Shown here: piece by piece, positions 52,173-61,427 of the stretch | Layout of the letters: the number at the start of each line of letters is the position of its first letter | How positions within the stretch are numbered: position 1 is the stretch's first letter | Source of the DNA: Rhodothermia bacterium | GTDB lineage: Bacteria > Bacteroidota > Rhodothermia > Balneolales > Balneolaceae | Direction: 5' to 3' | Length of the DNA stretch: 64,000 nucleotides | Assembly (NCBI GenBank): GCA_030427885.1 | Contig: JAUICM010000001.1 | Coordinates: forward strand, 1 to 64,000 | Translations under genes and position numbers: made by a program | The notes under the pieces: model-generated | What the model was told of the DNA's origin: nothing | Database searches by the model: none | The model's input: only the letters and a program-made list of their open reading frames with translations

Positions 52173-52508
52173 TCAACAGCAGTTTTGATCGTTTAAAGAA
52201 TCCAGTTGTTCGATAAAAGGGAGGGCAAGATCTTTAAGTAACTTAACTCCTTGCTCGCTAAGGCAATAACAGGTTCTCACCCCATCGATTTCACCTTTGA
52301 TAAGGCCAGCACTTTTTAAAGCCTTCAGGTGCTGAGAAACCGTTGATTGAGCAAGTGGTAGTCGTTCTGTAATATCTCCACAAATACAGCTCTGCTGTCT
52401 GGCTAGTAATTCCAGTATCGCAAGCCGGGCCGGATGTCCCATAGCTTTAAGCATCTCAGCCGTTTGTTGAAGTTCTTTTGAGAAGAGTTCAGTCTTGGTA
52501 ATTGCCAT
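52173..52508 (-). CDS. arsR: ArsR/SmtB-family arsenic-responsive repressor
   Basis: The 111-residue repressor has a winged HTH (about 45-90; LAQSTVSQHLKALKSAGL). A possible metalloid-binding Cys pair (Cys41, Cys43) lies in the QSCICGD segment before the recognition helix, with further cysteines at 80 and 82 and a terminal Cys-Cys. It should release its operator on binding As(III) and so induce the arsenic genes. First gene of the operon, with a palindrome just upstream of its start. Confidence 0.93.
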   Translation of the reverse strand: MAITKTELFSKELQQTAEMLKAMGHPARLAILELLARQQSCICGDITERLPLAQSTVSQHLKALKSAGLIKGEIDGVRTCYCLSEQGVKLLKDLALPFIEQLDSLNDQNCC

Positions 52509-52519
52509 CTTAATCGTTT

Positions 52520-52535
52520 ATCGTAGTAATACGAT
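52520..52535 (-). promoter_or_regulatory. Candidate ArsR operator
   Basis: ATCGTA and TACGAT form a 16-base palindrome with a four-base centre, ending 12 bases before the arsR start codon. Size and place are those expected for an ArsR/SmtB autoregulatory site. Part of a second half-site (TAATCGTTTA) lies between it and the gene. Confidence 0.65.
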
Positions 52536-52863
52536 TTAAAGTATAGTGTTTTTGGATCGCAATCAAGATAAAAGTAGATCAGATTTATATATCAGTCGCA
52601 TGATCAACTGCCCATAGATGGATGTCACAAATCAAAGCATTCCATATGGGAATAATGAACTAAAAAAAACGGTAATACACTGAAATACAGAAAGTTGAGT
52701 TGTTGTTGAGTTTTGGGAATCAACTAACGGAAATGTCTTTCTTGGAGCTGCTGTAGATATGTTCGATTTTAAGAAACTCAGGGATAAGAAGAATCAGTAA
52801 CTAGCCGGGTTAATTTGAATAAGAACCCTGCTAAGTACAACCATATGTTCAGGAACTTATACC
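52536..52863. other. Intergenic region upstream of the arsenic operon
   Basis: No intact gene is seen. A plus-strand frame ends MFDFKKLRDKKNQ at a stop near 52797 and looks like a decayed C-terminus, similar to one near 50621. Confidence 0.3.
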
Positions 52864-53757
52864 CTAGTAGGTACAGCTTTCAGGATCTGACTTAACGAAA
52901 TAGCTTTTGTAGTTAGAAGCTTTCGGATCCTTGCATCCTTCAAGGTTTAGAAGTTCTACTTTGCGGAAATCAACAGGCTGTCCTTCGCTTTGAAGAGCTA
53001 TATATCCTTCGGATAAAATTTTCCCCTCCTGAAACACTTCCGGATCATAATTATTTACCACACCTCCGCCAATCTGAGGTTTGGAATATTGAAGCACAGT
53101 ATCACCTTCAACAATATGGGTGACGAGAGAGTCACCCAGTACAATTAACTCAACCTGAACCCACTGATCGACATCATAGGTTTTTGAACTGGAGTTAATA
53201 CAATGAGTAGTATCAAGTTTCCCTTCATAAACGATATTGGTTCCGGGAGAACACATATTTCCCGTTGGCCGGGGATTGCCATTACCAAGGCCTCCAAGAA
53301 GCTGAAATTCCACAGAGATCGGCCAGTCCTGATTTATGGGCATGGTATATGGCGATTGTGAATGGAACATGATGCCACTGTTTCTGATGACATAGTTTGG
53401 GGCATCCGGCATCATTTCACCAACAAAGCGGTATTCGGCAACCAGATGAAAATAGGAGAGGGGTTCTTCATAATAGAGATGGGCAAACTGCATATTAAAA
53501 CCATCATATTCATCATACCTAACTTTCAGCAGGCTATCTTCCACCCGAAAGGTATTTCCCCAGTTTTCTCCGGCCTCATGATGATTCATTTTTACAATCC
53601 AGTTCTTAATGTCCTGCCCGTTGAACAGGGAAACCCACTCTTCAGTATTTGAATTCTTTGCAGCTTGATTACATCCATTAAATATTACGATCGATGAGAG
53701 AACTAGAAGTAATATGGGTAGTTTGATATGAGTTCCTGAACGCTTAGCTGTATACAT
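52864..53757 (-). CDS. DUF1080 (3-keto-disaccharide hydrolase-like) lipoprotein
   Basis: The ATG at 53757 is chosen over one 54 bases upstream because it places a lipobox (IFNGC) about 29 residues in. The mature part is the concanavalin-like DUF1080 fold: WVSLFNGQDIKNW, then the RNSGIMFHSQSP and PISVEFQLLGG segments. A Cys-rich tail (GCKDP to the final SCTY) is appended. The family occurs widely in polysaccharide loci of Bacteroidota and Planctomycetota and includes hydrolases of 3-keto-glycosides. Substrate here is unknown. It is on the minus strand, divergent from a GH43 gene, and may belong with the pectin-like module that follows. Confidence 0.88.
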   Translation of the reverse strand: MYTAKRSGTHIKLPILLLVLSSIVIFNGCNQAAKNSNTEEWVSLFNGQDIKNWIVKMNHHEAGENWGNTFRVEDSLLKVRYDEYDGFNMQFAHLYYEEPLSYFHLVAEYRFVGEMMPDAPNYVIRNSGIMFHSQSPYTMPINQDWPISVEFQLLGGLGNGNPRPTGNMCSPGTNIVYEGKLDTTHCINSSSKTYDVDQWVQVELIVLGDSLVTHIVEGDTVLQYSKPQIGGGVVNNYDPEVFQEGKILSEGYIALQSEGQPVDFRKVELLNLEGCKDPKASNYKSYFVKSDPESCTY

Positions 53758-53980
53758 TTTGATTTGGTCAGTTTTATTTAGAATTGAATGTAACTGAAAT
53801 TTCATTGGCATGTCTTTTTAAATCCATTTCAGGATCAGGCAGCAATATGTTATGACTGATCAGAGCTGAATAATGAGTATATCCCACGTTTGTATGGCTC
53901 TTTATACATACTGCAATGGTCTGTGATTCCAGCTTAGCTGACCACGAATTTAGAATCCTGATGTACCGGATAAATCCTTT

Positions 53981-54985
53981 ATGAGAAAAAGGTCACCTTA
54001 TTTATTTACGCTAATGATTGTGTTTATCCCAATATTAAATATAAAGGCGCAGCAACAGATCAAAAGGGACGTACCATTGAATTCCATTCGCCTGAGTGAT
54101 CCGAGTATTTTAGCAGATAAGGATACAGAGACTTACTACATGACCGGCACAGGTGGGAGACTATGGAAAAGTAAAGATCTGAAGTATTGGGATGGACCGT
54201 ACAAAGTGGCTATGACAGATCCCGATTCCTGGATGGGGCCAAACCCTATGATCTGGGCAGCGGAAATCCATGAGTATAAAGGCAAATATTATTATTTCGC
54301 CACCTTTACAAACCGGGATGTAATAATTGATACCGTTAGAGGAAACGAGATCGAGAGGAGAGCCAGTCATGTTTTGGTAAGTGATGATCCTGAAGGTCCT
54401 TATAAACCAATGGAGGATCCAACATATCTGCCTGCCGATCAGCCTACCTTAGATGGTACTTTCTGGGTTGATCAGGATGGAAAACCTTACATGGTCTTTT
54501 GTTATGAATGGTTGCAGAACTGGAATGGTACAATGGAAAAGATCGAACTGAAATCTGATCTGAGTGGTACCGTAGGAGAGCGTAAAGTCATGTTTCGGGC
54601 TAAGGATTCTCCCTGGAGCAAAGAAGAATATGAAGACGGGACTATCGGTCCTCATAAAGTAACCGATGGACCATATATCTTTCGAACTGAAACCGGCCGG
54701 CTTGGAATGATATGGTCCAGCTGGGTATTTGATGTGTACACACAAGGTGTGGCTTATTCAGAAAGCGGTACCTTAGACGGTCCATGGGTACAACAAAAAG
54801 AACCCATCACTCCACCCAATTTTGGGCATGGAATGCTGTTCCGGACTCTGGAAGGTAAGCTGCTAATGGTAGCCCATAGCCATAAAAGTGTAAATGGGCG
54901 TTACTTTAGGTATCCCCATTTGTTTGAAGTGGATATATCTGGTGACAAACTGAAAGTGGGGGATATATTCAACCCCCAAAATTGA
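53981..54985 (+). CDS. Glycoside hydrolase family 43 enzyme with TDGP-type active-site motif
   Basis: The 334-residue protein has a signal peptide ending IKAQQ. Asp40 in LSDPSIL is the putative base. DGTFWVDQDGKPYMVF (about 157-172) follows. The third motif reads VTDGPYIFR with Asp229 where most GH43 enzymes carry Glu, a pattern I know from subfamilies close to 8 and 34 (family knowledge, not verified). Most relatives cleave arabinose or galactose. It is divergent from DUF1080 and followed 75 bases later by the PL11 lyase, so it may belong to a rhamnogalacturonan or arabinan side-chain module. Confidence 0.87.
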   Translation: MRKRSPYLFTLMIVFIPILNIKAQQQIKRDVPLNSIRLSDPSILADKDTETYYMTGTGGRLWKSKDLKYWDGPYKVAMTDPDSWMGPNPMIWAAEIHEYKGKYYYFATFTNRDVIIDTVRGNEIERRASHVLVSDDPEGPYKPMEDPTYLPADQPTLDGTFWVDQDGKPYMVFCYEWLQNWNGTMEKIELKSDLSGTVGERKVMFRAKDSPWSKEEYEDGTIGPHKVTDGPYIFRTETGRLGMIWSSWVFDVYTQGVAYSESGTLDGPWVQQKEPITPPNFGHGMLFRTLEGKLLMVAHSHKSVNGRYFRYPHLFEVDISGDKLKVGDIFNPQN

Positions 54986-55060
54986 CTATAAAGTCAGGAT
55001 CAGACTTTCTGTGAGGGTTGGAAAGTGTCTTATAGAATCAGAAATCCAAAATCAATAAGT

Positions 55061-57883
55061 ATGATAGATAGAAAGAATACCAAGTACCTAAGGATTGGAA
55101 TAAGAATTTTTCTTTTGTTCCTGATGTTCATTGGTGGATTGACACTAAGTGGAGCTGAGGTATTTGCTCAAACCAAACAAGTGGAAAATCTGAATCGTGG
55201 GTTGATAGCTATTGTGCAGGATAATGGTTATTTGCTTTCATGGCGCCTTTTAGGAAATGAAGAATATGACACTGGATTCAATGTGTACCGGGATGGAGAA
55301 AAAATGAACGATGAAGTCATCACTGGTGCAACGATTTTTACAGACACAGTAGGAGGAGATTTCCCCGAATTTACAGTTCGCACAGTAGTTGAGGGCGTGG
55401 AACAATCAGACAGCAAACCGGCCCGACTAATTACAAATAGCGAAGGCGAGAATTCCGGTTATTTTGATATTCCTTTAAACCAGCCGCCCCAAGGTCCGGA
55501 AGGTGGCTACTATTCCCCAAATGATGTATCGGTTGGAGATTTGAATGGCGATGGTGAATACGAAGTGATAGTGAAATGGAATCCTTCGAACGCTAAGGAT
55601 AATTCTCAGTCTGGGGTAACTGATAATGTGTACCTTGATGCTTACACTTTGGATGGTGCTATGATGTGGCGGATTGATTTGGGACGCAATATCCGTGCGG
55701 GAGCTCATTATACCCAGTTTATGGTATTTGATTTTGATGGAAACGGGAAAGCTGAGCTTATTGTGAAAACTGCTCCGGGAACCAGAGATGGGAATGGAAA
55801 TTATCTAAGTAAAGGTCCTGCTGGTTCCGCTAATCACTCTGCTGATTATCGCAACAGAGACGGATATATTTTGGAGGGACCGGAATACCTGACAGTGTTT
55901 GACGGTGAAACCGGCGCAGAGCTTGCAACTACAACATATGTGCCGGCGCGCGGCAATGTAAACGATTGGGGTGATAGTTATGGTAATCGGGTTGATCGTT
56001 TTCTGGCAGGAGTAGCCTATCTGGATGGTGAAAGACCAAGCGCCATTTTCGCCCGTGGTTATTATACCCGGATGGTAGTTGCAGCCTGGGATTGGAGTGA
56101 TGGTCAGCTCACAGAGCGCTGGATATTTGATACCAATGACCCGGAATATGATAGTTCCTGGGAGGGGCAGGGTAACCACCAGCTTTCAGTGACCGATGCC
56201 GACAACGATGGGAAGCACGAAGTGGTATATGGCGCAGTGGTTATTGATGATGATGGTTCAGGTCTTCATACCTCGGGGCAAGGACATGGCGATGCCTTGC
56301 ATGTTACACAAATGATAAAAGATGATCCTATTCCCAAGATTTTTACCCCACATGAGTGGGATCAATATGGAGTTTCGTTGCGTAATGCAGATGATGGCTC
56401 TATGCTGATTAATATCGATAAATCCGGAGATATAGGGAGAGGTGTCGCAGCAGAACTGGATCCTGAAGTCCCGGGCTTTAAATTTTGGGCTGCCAGTGGT
56501 ATGGGCTTGTATGATATTGATGGGGATGTAGTTGGACAAGTTCCAAACTCCATTAATCATGTGGTATGGTGGGATGGGGAACTAAGTCGTGAGCTTCTTA
56601 ATGGCAACAGGGTAACCAAATGGAGTGTGGCAAGTAACTCGGGAACTACTTTACTGAATGGTAATGGTACAGGTTCTATAAATGGATCCAAATCAAATCC
56701 TAATTTGCAAGCCGATATATTGGGTGACTGGCGTGAGGAAGTGATTTTACGTACAAATGATAACGCCCATTTGCGGGTATTTACTACTACTATGCCTACC
56801 GAACATAGGCTTTATACCTTCATGCATGACCCAGTCTATCGTTCGGCAATAGCATGGCAGAATACAGGCTACAACCAGCCACCTCATCCGGGATTCTATG
56901 TAGCTTCTGATATGGATTTCCCACTATCTGCACCAAACGTTGAATTTGCTCAAACTGGATTATCAGGATGCACTCTAACACCTATACATCCCTATTTGAA
57001 GATAGGAGAAGATGATTTTAAGGCTTCGTCTAATGCTTTTCTTGAGTTTGGTACAACTATAACACTGGGGCCTCAGGCTGAGGCTGAGGGGAGCTGGAGC
57101 TGGACTGGTCCCGAAGGCTTTACATCTGAAGAACGGGAAATTACCCTGGAAAAAATGACAGATGCACAGGGAGGCGATTATATCGTTCGATATACCAATG
57201 CATGTGGTAGTCAGAGTAAATACACTTTTAATATTCATGTAGAGCAAGATCCCACGGAAATTCGCTTTGCAGTGGATATGGAAGGGCAGGATACTTCCCG
57301 AGGTGTGTATATAACCGGGGTGATGGTAGAGTGGGACATTGTGCCCATGGAAAATGTATACGGTGACATTTATACTTACGTGGCTGAACTTAAGCCAGAA
57401 GAAAAGGGTATCTATTATTATTTGACGACCGATACATTGGAGAATGCCAATGATTACCGGGAAAGTTTACCGATCTCATGTTCTGCTTTTTACGACTCAA
57501 ACCGTGGTCGTGGTTATGTTGTAGGTGAAGAGGATATGATTTTAGCTCATAAATGGGGCTCTTGCGAGTCCTTCGATTATGAACTGGCTATTTCAAACGA
57601 AAACGTTACCGCCCTGCCTGGAGAATTTGCCCTGAAACAGAATTATCCTAATCCATTCAATCCTTCTACGATCATTAGTTTTCAGCTACCGAAGGATAGT
57701 AAGGTGAAATTACAGGTATTTGATATGACAGGGCGCAAAGTTACTGTACTTGTGGATGGCGAAATGCCGGCGGGAATCCATTCAAAGGTGTTTGATGCAA
57801 TGAACCTGGCTTCAGGAATGTATATCTACCGCTTGGAAGCCCAGGATTTCTCACAAACGAAAAAGCTATTACTCATTAAATAG
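55061..57883 (+). CDS. Polysaccharide lyase family 11 rhamnogalacturonan lyase with sorting domain
   Basis: An upstream GTG at 55025 is less likely than the ATG at 55061, giving about 940 residues with a long signal peptide ending VFAQ. The PL11 eight-bladed propeller fills about 40-620: ENLNRGLIAI, then the DLNGDGEYEVIVKW, DFDGNGKAELIVKTAPGTRD and DADNDGKHEVVYG calcium-binding loops, then LGDWREEVILR and FYVASDMDF. Two further beta domains and a NYPNPFNP sorting domain ending KKLLLIK follow. PL11 enzymes cut the rhamnogalacturonan I backbone. It is the only pectin-specific enzyme here and probably works outside the cell. It ends convergent with DUF4861. Confidence 0.93.
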   Translation: MIDRKNTKYLRIGIRIFLLFLMFIGGLTLSGAEVFAQTKQVENLNRGLIAIVQDNGYLLSWRLLGNEEYDTGFNVYRDGEKMNDEVITGATIFTDTVGGDFPEFTVRTVVEGVEQSDSKPARLITNSEGENSGYFDIPLNQPPQGPEGGYYSPNDVSVGDLNGDGEYEVIVKWNPSNAKDNSQSGVTDNVYLDAYTLDGAMMWRIDLGRNIRAGAHYTQFMVFDFDGNGKAELIVKTAPGTRDGNGNYLSKGPAGSANHSADYRNRDGYILEGPEYLTVFDGETGAELATTTYVPARGNVNDWGDSYGNRVDRFLAGVAYLDGERPSAIFARGYYTRMVVAAWDWSDGQLTERWIFDTNDPEYDSSWEGQGNHQLSVTDADNDGKHEVVYGAVVIDDDGSGLHTSGQGHGDALHVTQMIKDDPIPKIFTPHEWDQYGVSLRNADDGSMLINIDKSGDIGRGVAAELDPEVPGFKFWAASGMGLYDIDGDVVGQVPNSINHVVWWDGELSRELLNGNRVTKWSVASNSGTTLLNGNGTGSINGSKSNPNLQADILGDWREEVILRTNDNAHLRVFTTTMPTEHRLYTFMHDPVYRSAIAWQNTGYNQPPHPGFYVASDMDFPLSAPNVEFAQTGLSGCTLTPIHPYLKIGEDDFKASSNAFLEFGTTITLGPQAEAEGSWSWTGPEGFTSEEREITLEKMTDAQGGDYIVRYTNACGSQSKYTFNIHVEQDPTEIRFAVDMEGQDTSRGVYITGVMVEWDIVPMENVYGDIYTYVAELKPEEKGIYYYLTTDTLENANDYRESLPISCSAFYDSNRGRGYVVGEEDMILAHKWGSCESFDYELAISNENVTALPGEFALKQNYPNPFNPSTIISFQLPKDSKVKLQVFDMTGRKVTVLVDGEMPAGIHSKVFDAMNLASGMYIYRLEAQDFSQTKKLLLIK

Positions 57884-57953
57884 AGAGAATAGTTTTTGTT
57901 TTATCTGGTTTGAAAATTTTGAAGTAGAATTGATCAAACCACTCGTAGCTATG

Positions 57954-59234
57954 TTATTCGATAGTTACCGGATTTGAGAGTTTCCGAACGGCATCAATAA
58001 TGTAGTTTTGAAAATATTCCTGGCTTGTAAAACCTTTGTTTCCTAATTCCCATCCTGCAAATGCATAATAGTCGAATGTTTTATCGCCGGAAAGTTCAAT
58101 ATAATTCAGATAGGTATTGGTGATACCAGCGCCACTTTCAGGAGACTCTTTAACCATTAAATACTTATCAGAAGGAAATGCCAAAGCCATTCCGAGATAA
58201 TACTCCTTTTCATAAGTTTGTTTGTCGAAAGTACTAAATAAGGTGAAAGCTGGATTATCTTCGTTCAATACCGGATCCAGATCATTGTTTATGTTTACCA
58301 AGCCAACCAGCAATGTATCTAAAGTATCATCACTTTTTAGCTTAACTGTATTTTTATAACCATAACTTCCAGCCCATATAGTAACAGTATTTTCCAGGCT
58401 GAGTTCTTCAGTCCCAACTTTCCAGCCTTCATAGTTTAAAGTAAAGATGCTTCGTACAGCACCTTCAGTAATTAACTCATAGTTTGTTAGTTCAATATTA
58501 TTTCTTTCATCGTCTAGTCTAATACCAAGTCTGACAGGCTGTTCATCTTTGAGAATGGCAATTCCACCTAAACCTAAGGAATTACCTACTGCTAAAATAT
58601 CTCTACCCCAGGGCAGCATCACGTGATAGTTATCTTCCAGTCCACCTGTGGGTGAAATTCCAACAGTATCAAGAGCCATACCAGGGAGCTTTTTTCCATA
58701 AAGATCCCGGGCATTTCTGCCATCAATATATTGTCTGAAACCGATCAAATCATTCTCCCATGCAGGCCCATCCATTTGAAACCGGGCAAAGGGTTCTGTA
58801 GGTACTTCGTCAGCTTTTATGGATAAATTTGTACGATTTGTGATTGCACCTGACTCATCTTTAACCCCAAAACGGACATTCGTTCGTTTTGAAAATGCCG
58901 GATACTCGGAGTTCTTTACGTACTGAACCGTAACAGTTTTAGATTCATTAGCCGAGATGTTTAAAGTGAAAGCTAATTCATCCCATGAACCATCCTGATT
59001 TATATCATCAACCTGAGAGGGTATGGGCTTATTATTGAAAAAGACAATAGGTAATAAATTGTCATCGCTAAATCTGGTTTTATTAGTAATCTCGCTTCTT
59101 TTAATAACTACAGGTTCGTCAGTTCTGTCCAATTCTGAGTTATTAGTAATCACAAATGTACACGTATCAGAACTACAGGATGTTAGTACCAGAATAAAAG
59201 GAACAACTAGCGACAGATAAGTATTGTATTTCAT
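57954..59234 (-). CDS. DUF4861 lipoprotein
   Basis: The ATG at 59234 is preferred because it gives a compact lipoprotein signal with the lipobox VLTSC; the frame is open a further 51 bases upstream. The product is about 426 residues of mostly beta structure with ELDRTDEPVVIKRSEI, QVDDINQDGSWDELAF and FARFQMDGPAWENDLIGFRQY, characteristic of DUF4861. The family occurs in pectin-degradation loci with unsaturated-uronate enzymes, but I cannot state a reaction for it. It lies between PL11 and a SorC regulator, which supports a pectin-related role. Confidence 0.88.
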   Translation of the reverse strand: MKYNTYLSLVVPFILVLTSCSSDTCTFVITNNSELDRTDEPVVIKRSEITNKTRFSDDNLLPIVFFNNKPIPSQVDDINQDGSWDELAFTLNISANESKTVTVQYVKNSEYPAFSKRTNVRFGVKDESGAITNRTNLSIKADEVPTEPFARFQMDGPAWENDLIGFRQYIDGRNARDLYGKKLPGMALDTVGISPTGGLEDNYHVMLPWGRDILAVGNSLGLGGIAILKDEQPVRLGIRLDDERNNIELTNYELITEGAVRSIFTLNYEGWKVGTEELSLENTVTIWAGSYGYKNTVKLKSDDTLDTLLVGLVNINNDLDPVLNEDNPAFTLFSTFDKQTYEKEYYLGMALAFPSDKYLMVKESPESGAGITNTYLNYIELSGDKTFDYYAFAGWELGNKGFTSQEYFQNYIIDAVRKLSNPVTIE

Positions 59235-59373
59235 TGAATCAGATATAAAATTTAATCGAAAGAGTTTACAGTTTGAAAGAGACATTGCAGATCAATTCAT
59301 ACTGTTAACATCTCAAATATTCTCAAAAGTGATATAAAGAAGATTTCGATGAGTATGAGTTCAATACGAGTAA

Positions 59374-60333
59374 TCAGGTATTCAGTAAAGCTTCTGCTGT
59401 CAACTGGTCAGTTATTAATACATCAATTAGTTCTCCGGAAAGAGCTCCTTTAATAACTTTTATTTTCCCGGGTCCTCCGGCCAAAGCTACTACAGTATCA
59501 ACTTTCTTAACTTCTTCGATGGTTATTCCAATAGTTAGTTCTTCAAGCTTCGATACGATTGAATTTCCATGAATATCAAAAAACCGAAGTGCTATATCAC
59601 CTACTGCTTCTGAATTAATTATTTCATTGTAAAGTGAATCAGGTATTTCATGGGATCCTGGTTTTAAAACAGGGTTGGTCTCAATTGATCCGAGACCTAC
59701 ATATAGTGTGTTGATCTTAGAAAATAAATCTAAAGCTGTTTTTACCTGTCTGTCGGAAAGCAATACTTTTTTTGCATCAGTGCTACCTACAATACCCGGA
59801 GCAGGCAGGAGGGTAAGCCGACTGTTCAATAATTGAGATAGTCTGCGTGAAATATCAGTTGTGTGAGCTCTATCTTCTGGTGGTCCGACTCCACCAAGCG
59901 CCTGAACCACATGTATATTTTCAATTTCATTAGGAGGTAAGGCGTCAATAAAAGCTTCCAGAGTAGTACCCCAGCTTACTCCTATAGTATCACCATTTGA
60001 GATCGTACGATGGAAAAAATTAGCTGCTGCGGTACCAATTTGCTTTTTTAACACTTTACCGGAAGCCTGAGGATCGGCTTCCACAATCAGAACTTCTTTC
60101 AGCCCAAACTTGTCTTCAAGGGCATTTTCAAGTTCTATAAAATTCTCAGCGGGTGAAACTACTGATATCTGAACTATACCAACTTCACGAGCCTGCTTTA
60201 GAAGTCGTGAAATTTTTGGACGAGACAAATGTAATCGATCTGCTATCTGTTGCTGGTTATACCCCTGATCATAATACATGGAGCTTACTTTGGTAAGCAG
60301 ACGCTTTTCGAGTGAATTATTAACTCTGATCAT
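59374..60333 (-). CDS. SorC/DeoR-type sugar-binding transcriptional regulator
   Basis: The 319-residue cytoplasmic protein has an N-terminal HTH (about 10-50; YNQQQIADRLHLSRPKISRLL) and a C-terminal effector domain of the SorC sugar-binding family (about 60-315; IGVSWGTTLEAFI, VQALGGVG, GLGSIE, AGGPGK). Such regulators bind phosphorylated sugars or sugar acids and act at spaced palindromes. Tandem palindromic half-sites lie 305-320 bases upstream, between this gene and the sigma factor. It is on the same strand as DUF4861 with a 139-base gap. Effector unknown; a rhamnose- or uronate-derived phosphate is a guess from neighbours. Confidence 0.9.
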   Translation of the reverse strand: MIRVNNSLEKRLLTKVSSMYYDQGYNQQQIADRLHLSRPKISRLLKQAREVGIVQISVVSPAENFIELENALEDKFGLKEVLIVEADPQASGKVLKKQIGTAAANFFHRTISNGDTIGVSWGTTLEAFIDALPPNEIENIHVVQALGGVGPPEDRAHTTDISRRLSQLLNSRLTLLPAPGIVGSTDAKKVLLSDRQVKTALDLFSKINTLYVGLGSIETNPVLKPGSHEIPDSLYNEIINSEAVGDIALRFFDIHGNSIVSKLEELTIGITIEEVKKVDTVVALAGGPGKIKVIKGALSGELIDVLITDQLTAEALLNT

Positions 60334-60722
60334 AAATGACTATAAAAATACAATTTTCCTTGTGATCTCATGGAGTCGAAGGGACTGAAAATACATAAAC
60401 CAAGACTAAGGGGAAACGATTCTTTCCCGCTATGTTAGCAGGCACGGCTGATTAACTGAAGCGCAATAGTACCAGTTATACACTTAATAAAATATCCCCT
60501 GATATTTGGATAAAAAGAATATATCGACTTTTAAATGATAGTTAATTATGCGCTTAATTTAATTCAAAATTTGAAACCACTTATTTATTGACAATGAAAT
60601 AATATTTTTTAAATTGGTAAAGAACATTGTTTCACAAGTGAACATTTGTTCACTCTCTGATTTTAGACTCAGAAGTGCTATTAAGAGTTGAGATCTACTA
60701 TTTGGAGAACTGATATAAAACA
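60334..60722. other. Divergent regulatory region, SorC regulator / ECF sigma factor
   Basis: This 389-base region has no gene. It holds an 18-base inverted repeat with GGGAAA and TTTCCC around CGATTC (60411-60428), similar in centre to LacI/GalR operators, and the GTGAACA palindrome array at 60622-60653. Confidence 0.55.
60622..60653. promoter_or_regulatory. Tandem palindromic operator candidate (SorC/DeoR type)
   Basis: A perfect palindrome of GTGAACA and TGTTCAC with a two-base centre spans 60638-60653. A weaker version (GAACATTGTTTCAC) starts 18 bases earlier at 60622. The two overlap through a TTCAC/GTGAA inverted pair. They lie between the SorC gene and the sigma gene. Similar TGTTCA half-sites are known for DeoR/SorC regulators. 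Confidence 0.55.
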
Positions 60723-61349
60723 ATGTGTTGGATTCGCAAAAAAAGTAGGACAAAAATGTTAGCCAAAATCACAAAACCCAAGCAATGGAATTCTGAAAGT
60801 AGCGAGAGTTGGGAGAAGTTATGGCTTAAGAGCATAAATGGAGACAGGAATGCTCTTTCAAAACTATATTGTTATTCCTATTCAGACCTATATAAGTACG
60901 GGTATAAAATTTATCCCGACAACGCTCTGGTAAAAGATGGTATACAGGAATTGTTTTTGAATATTTGGGGAAACAGAAACAGTTTAAGCCAAGCCAATTC
61001 AGTTAAGTCATATTTATTTTCTTCGCTTCGAAGAGTTCTTCTTCGCCGTTTACAAAAAAACAGAAATCAGGCAGTGCGTAACAGAACTTATGAGCAAAAT
61101 AGTTTTGAGCAGATCTTTAACTGCGAAGAACTTTTAATTCATTTCGAAACAGAACGTTATAAAAAACAGAAATTAATGGAAGCGCTTCGCTTACTAACTA
61201 AGCGCCAGAAGGAAGCTGTATATTTGAAATTTTATAGTGGTCTCTCAAACAATGAGATTTCAAAAATCATGGATTTGAATAAGCAAAGTGTATATAACCA
61301 TATATCTAAGGCTATTAATCGCATGCAGGAATTTGTGCAGGTATTGTAA
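60723..61349 (+). CDS. ECF-type RNA polymerase sigma factor
   Basis: The 208-residue protein may start at ATG 60723 or ATG 60756. Region 2 (about 40-110) contains DGIQELFLNIWGNRNSL and a YLFSSLRRVLLRRLQ helix. Region 4 (about 150-205) contains LTKRQKEAVYLKFYSGLSNNEISKIM and an HTH ending VYNHISKAINRM. This is the FecI-like group used by Bacteroidota for TonB-receptor and polysaccharide loci. It is followed 78 bases later by a short anti-sigma-like gene and then a TonB-dependent receptor, the expected order for a cell-surface signalling trio, although the anti-sigma is reduced. Confidence 0.92.
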   Translation: MCWIRKKSRTKMLAKITKPKQWNSESSESWEKLWLKSINGDRNALSKLYCYSYSDLYKYGYKIYPDNALVKDGIQELFLNIWGNRNSLSQANSVKSYLFSSLRRVLLRRLQKNRNQAVRNRTYEQNSFEQIFNCEELLIHFETERYKKQKLMEALRLLTKRQKEAVYLKFYSGLSNNEISKIMDLNKQSVYNHISKAINRMQEFVQVL

Positions 61350-61399
61350 GCTTAGTTTCATCAGTTCAATTCTTTAATGAGTAGATTTGAAGCCTGAGA

Positions 61400-61421
61400 A
61401 CCTCTTTAGCAATAAGGAGGT
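61400..61421 (+). promoter_or_regulatory. SD-sequestering hairpin with GCAA tetraloop before the anti-sigma-like gene
   Basis: ACCTCTTTA (61400-61408) pairs with TAAGGAGGT (61413-61421) around a GCAA loop (61409-61412), with nine pairs including one U-G. The 3' arm is a consensus Shine-Dalgarno sequence for the TTG start at 61428, so folding would hide it completely. Such a site is exceptional in this window, where most genes have no SD. It could act as a thermosensor, a ligand- or protein-controlled switch, or a brake relieved by ribosomes coming from the sigma gene. Confidence 0.7.
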
Positions 61422-61427
61422 GCTAAT

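Noticed and set aside
54659-54684. Asp in the TDGP motif of the GH43 at 53981 considered as a loss of the catalytic Glu
   Set aside because: As I recall, relatives in the same GH43 branch also carry TDGP, so it appears to be a normal variant rather than inactivation.
57907-57940. GGTTTGA/TCAAACC pair between PL11 and DUF4861 considered as a terminator
   Set aside because: Seven weak pairs around a 20-base loop without a T-run; too poor to call although a terminator is expected there.
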